This document shows positions 5,106-5,182 of a stretch of 5,182 nucleotides of DNA, piece by piece. The notes beneath the pieces were generated by a model. It was not told where the DNA came from, made no database searches, and was given only the letters and a program-made list of their open reading frames with translations. Every line of letters begins with the position of its first letter. The stretch's first letter is position 1. The stretch lies in the NCBI GenBank assembly GCA_019454625.1, contig JACFNY010000170.1, forward strand, positions 1 through 5,182, written 5' to 3'. The DNA comes from Sphingomonadaceae bacterium (GTDB lineage: Bacteria; Pseudomonadota; Alphaproteobacteria; Sphingomonadales; Sphingomonadaceae). The position numbers and the translations under genes are program-made.

Positions 5106-5182
5106 GTGGAGAAGCTGGACATCACCGACCCCGGTCTGCCGGTCGTCGACATCGAGGTCTTCGAGAAGACGCGCGCCACCAT
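5106..5182 (+). CDS. N-terminal part of an unidentified protein, GTG start (cut by window edge)
   Basis: The start GTG at 5106-5108 is preceded by AAGGA (5093-5097) at a spacing of 8. The 25 visible codons read MEKLDITDPGLPVVDIEVFE, followed by KTRAT, and stay open to the edge. There is no signal peptide. The sequence is too short for a family call. Separation from the alkylsulfatase by 96 bases suggests an independent transcript or a loose operon. Confidence 0.6.
   Translation, partial: MEKLDITDPGLPVVDIEVFEKTRAT

Overview
The window looks like the chromosome of a high-GC Gram-negative bacterium, probably an alphaproteobacterium and perhaps a sphingomonad. The basis is strong G/C bias at third codon positions, Shine-Dalgarno-like starts, GTG starts, Sec-type signal peptides and the gene families present. 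The taxon is an inference, since there is no rRNA or other marker. No tRNA, rRNA, CRISPR array, insertion sequence or phage gene is visible.

Layout. (1) Positions 1-778, minus strand: a Prx6-type peroxiredoxin followed by the first 43 codons of an ArsR-family regulator that runs off the left edge. The two overlap by 8 bases, so they form an operon. (2) Positions 779-828: a 50-bp divergent intergenic region with a 7-bp inverted repeat whose arms are also the ribosome-binding sequences of both flanking genes, plus a reasonable sigma70-like promoter facing right. (3) Positions 829-1293, plus strand: a thioredoxin 2 (TrxC-type) gene with an N-terminal zinc ribbon and a C-terminal thioredoxin fold. 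It is interrupted by an in-frame TGA exactly where the family has the Trp of the DFWAxWCGPC motif. (4) Positions 1445-1795: a 116-aa helical protein I do not recognise. (5) Positions 1881-2995: a 294-aa exported, membrane-anchored protein of unknown function, followed after 2 bases by a 75-aa TusA-like protein starting at GTG. (6) Positions 3081-5009: a complete, secreted, SdsA1-type alkylsulfatase with all metal-binding residues. (7) From 5106: the first 25 codons of an unidentified gene that runs off the right edge.

The genes share a thiol, redox and sulfur flavour. Peroxiredoxin removes peroxides, thioredoxin would normally reduce oxidised thiols, TusA-type proteins carry sulfur on a cysteine, and the alkylsulfatase releases sulfate from alkyl sulfate esters. 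Only two operon links are well supported by spacing: peroxiredoxin with ArsR, and the membrane protein with TusA-like. The rest is neighbourhood, not proof of a pathway. I see no clearly new multi-gene system. The most notable observation is the TGA codon inside an otherwise intact trxC.
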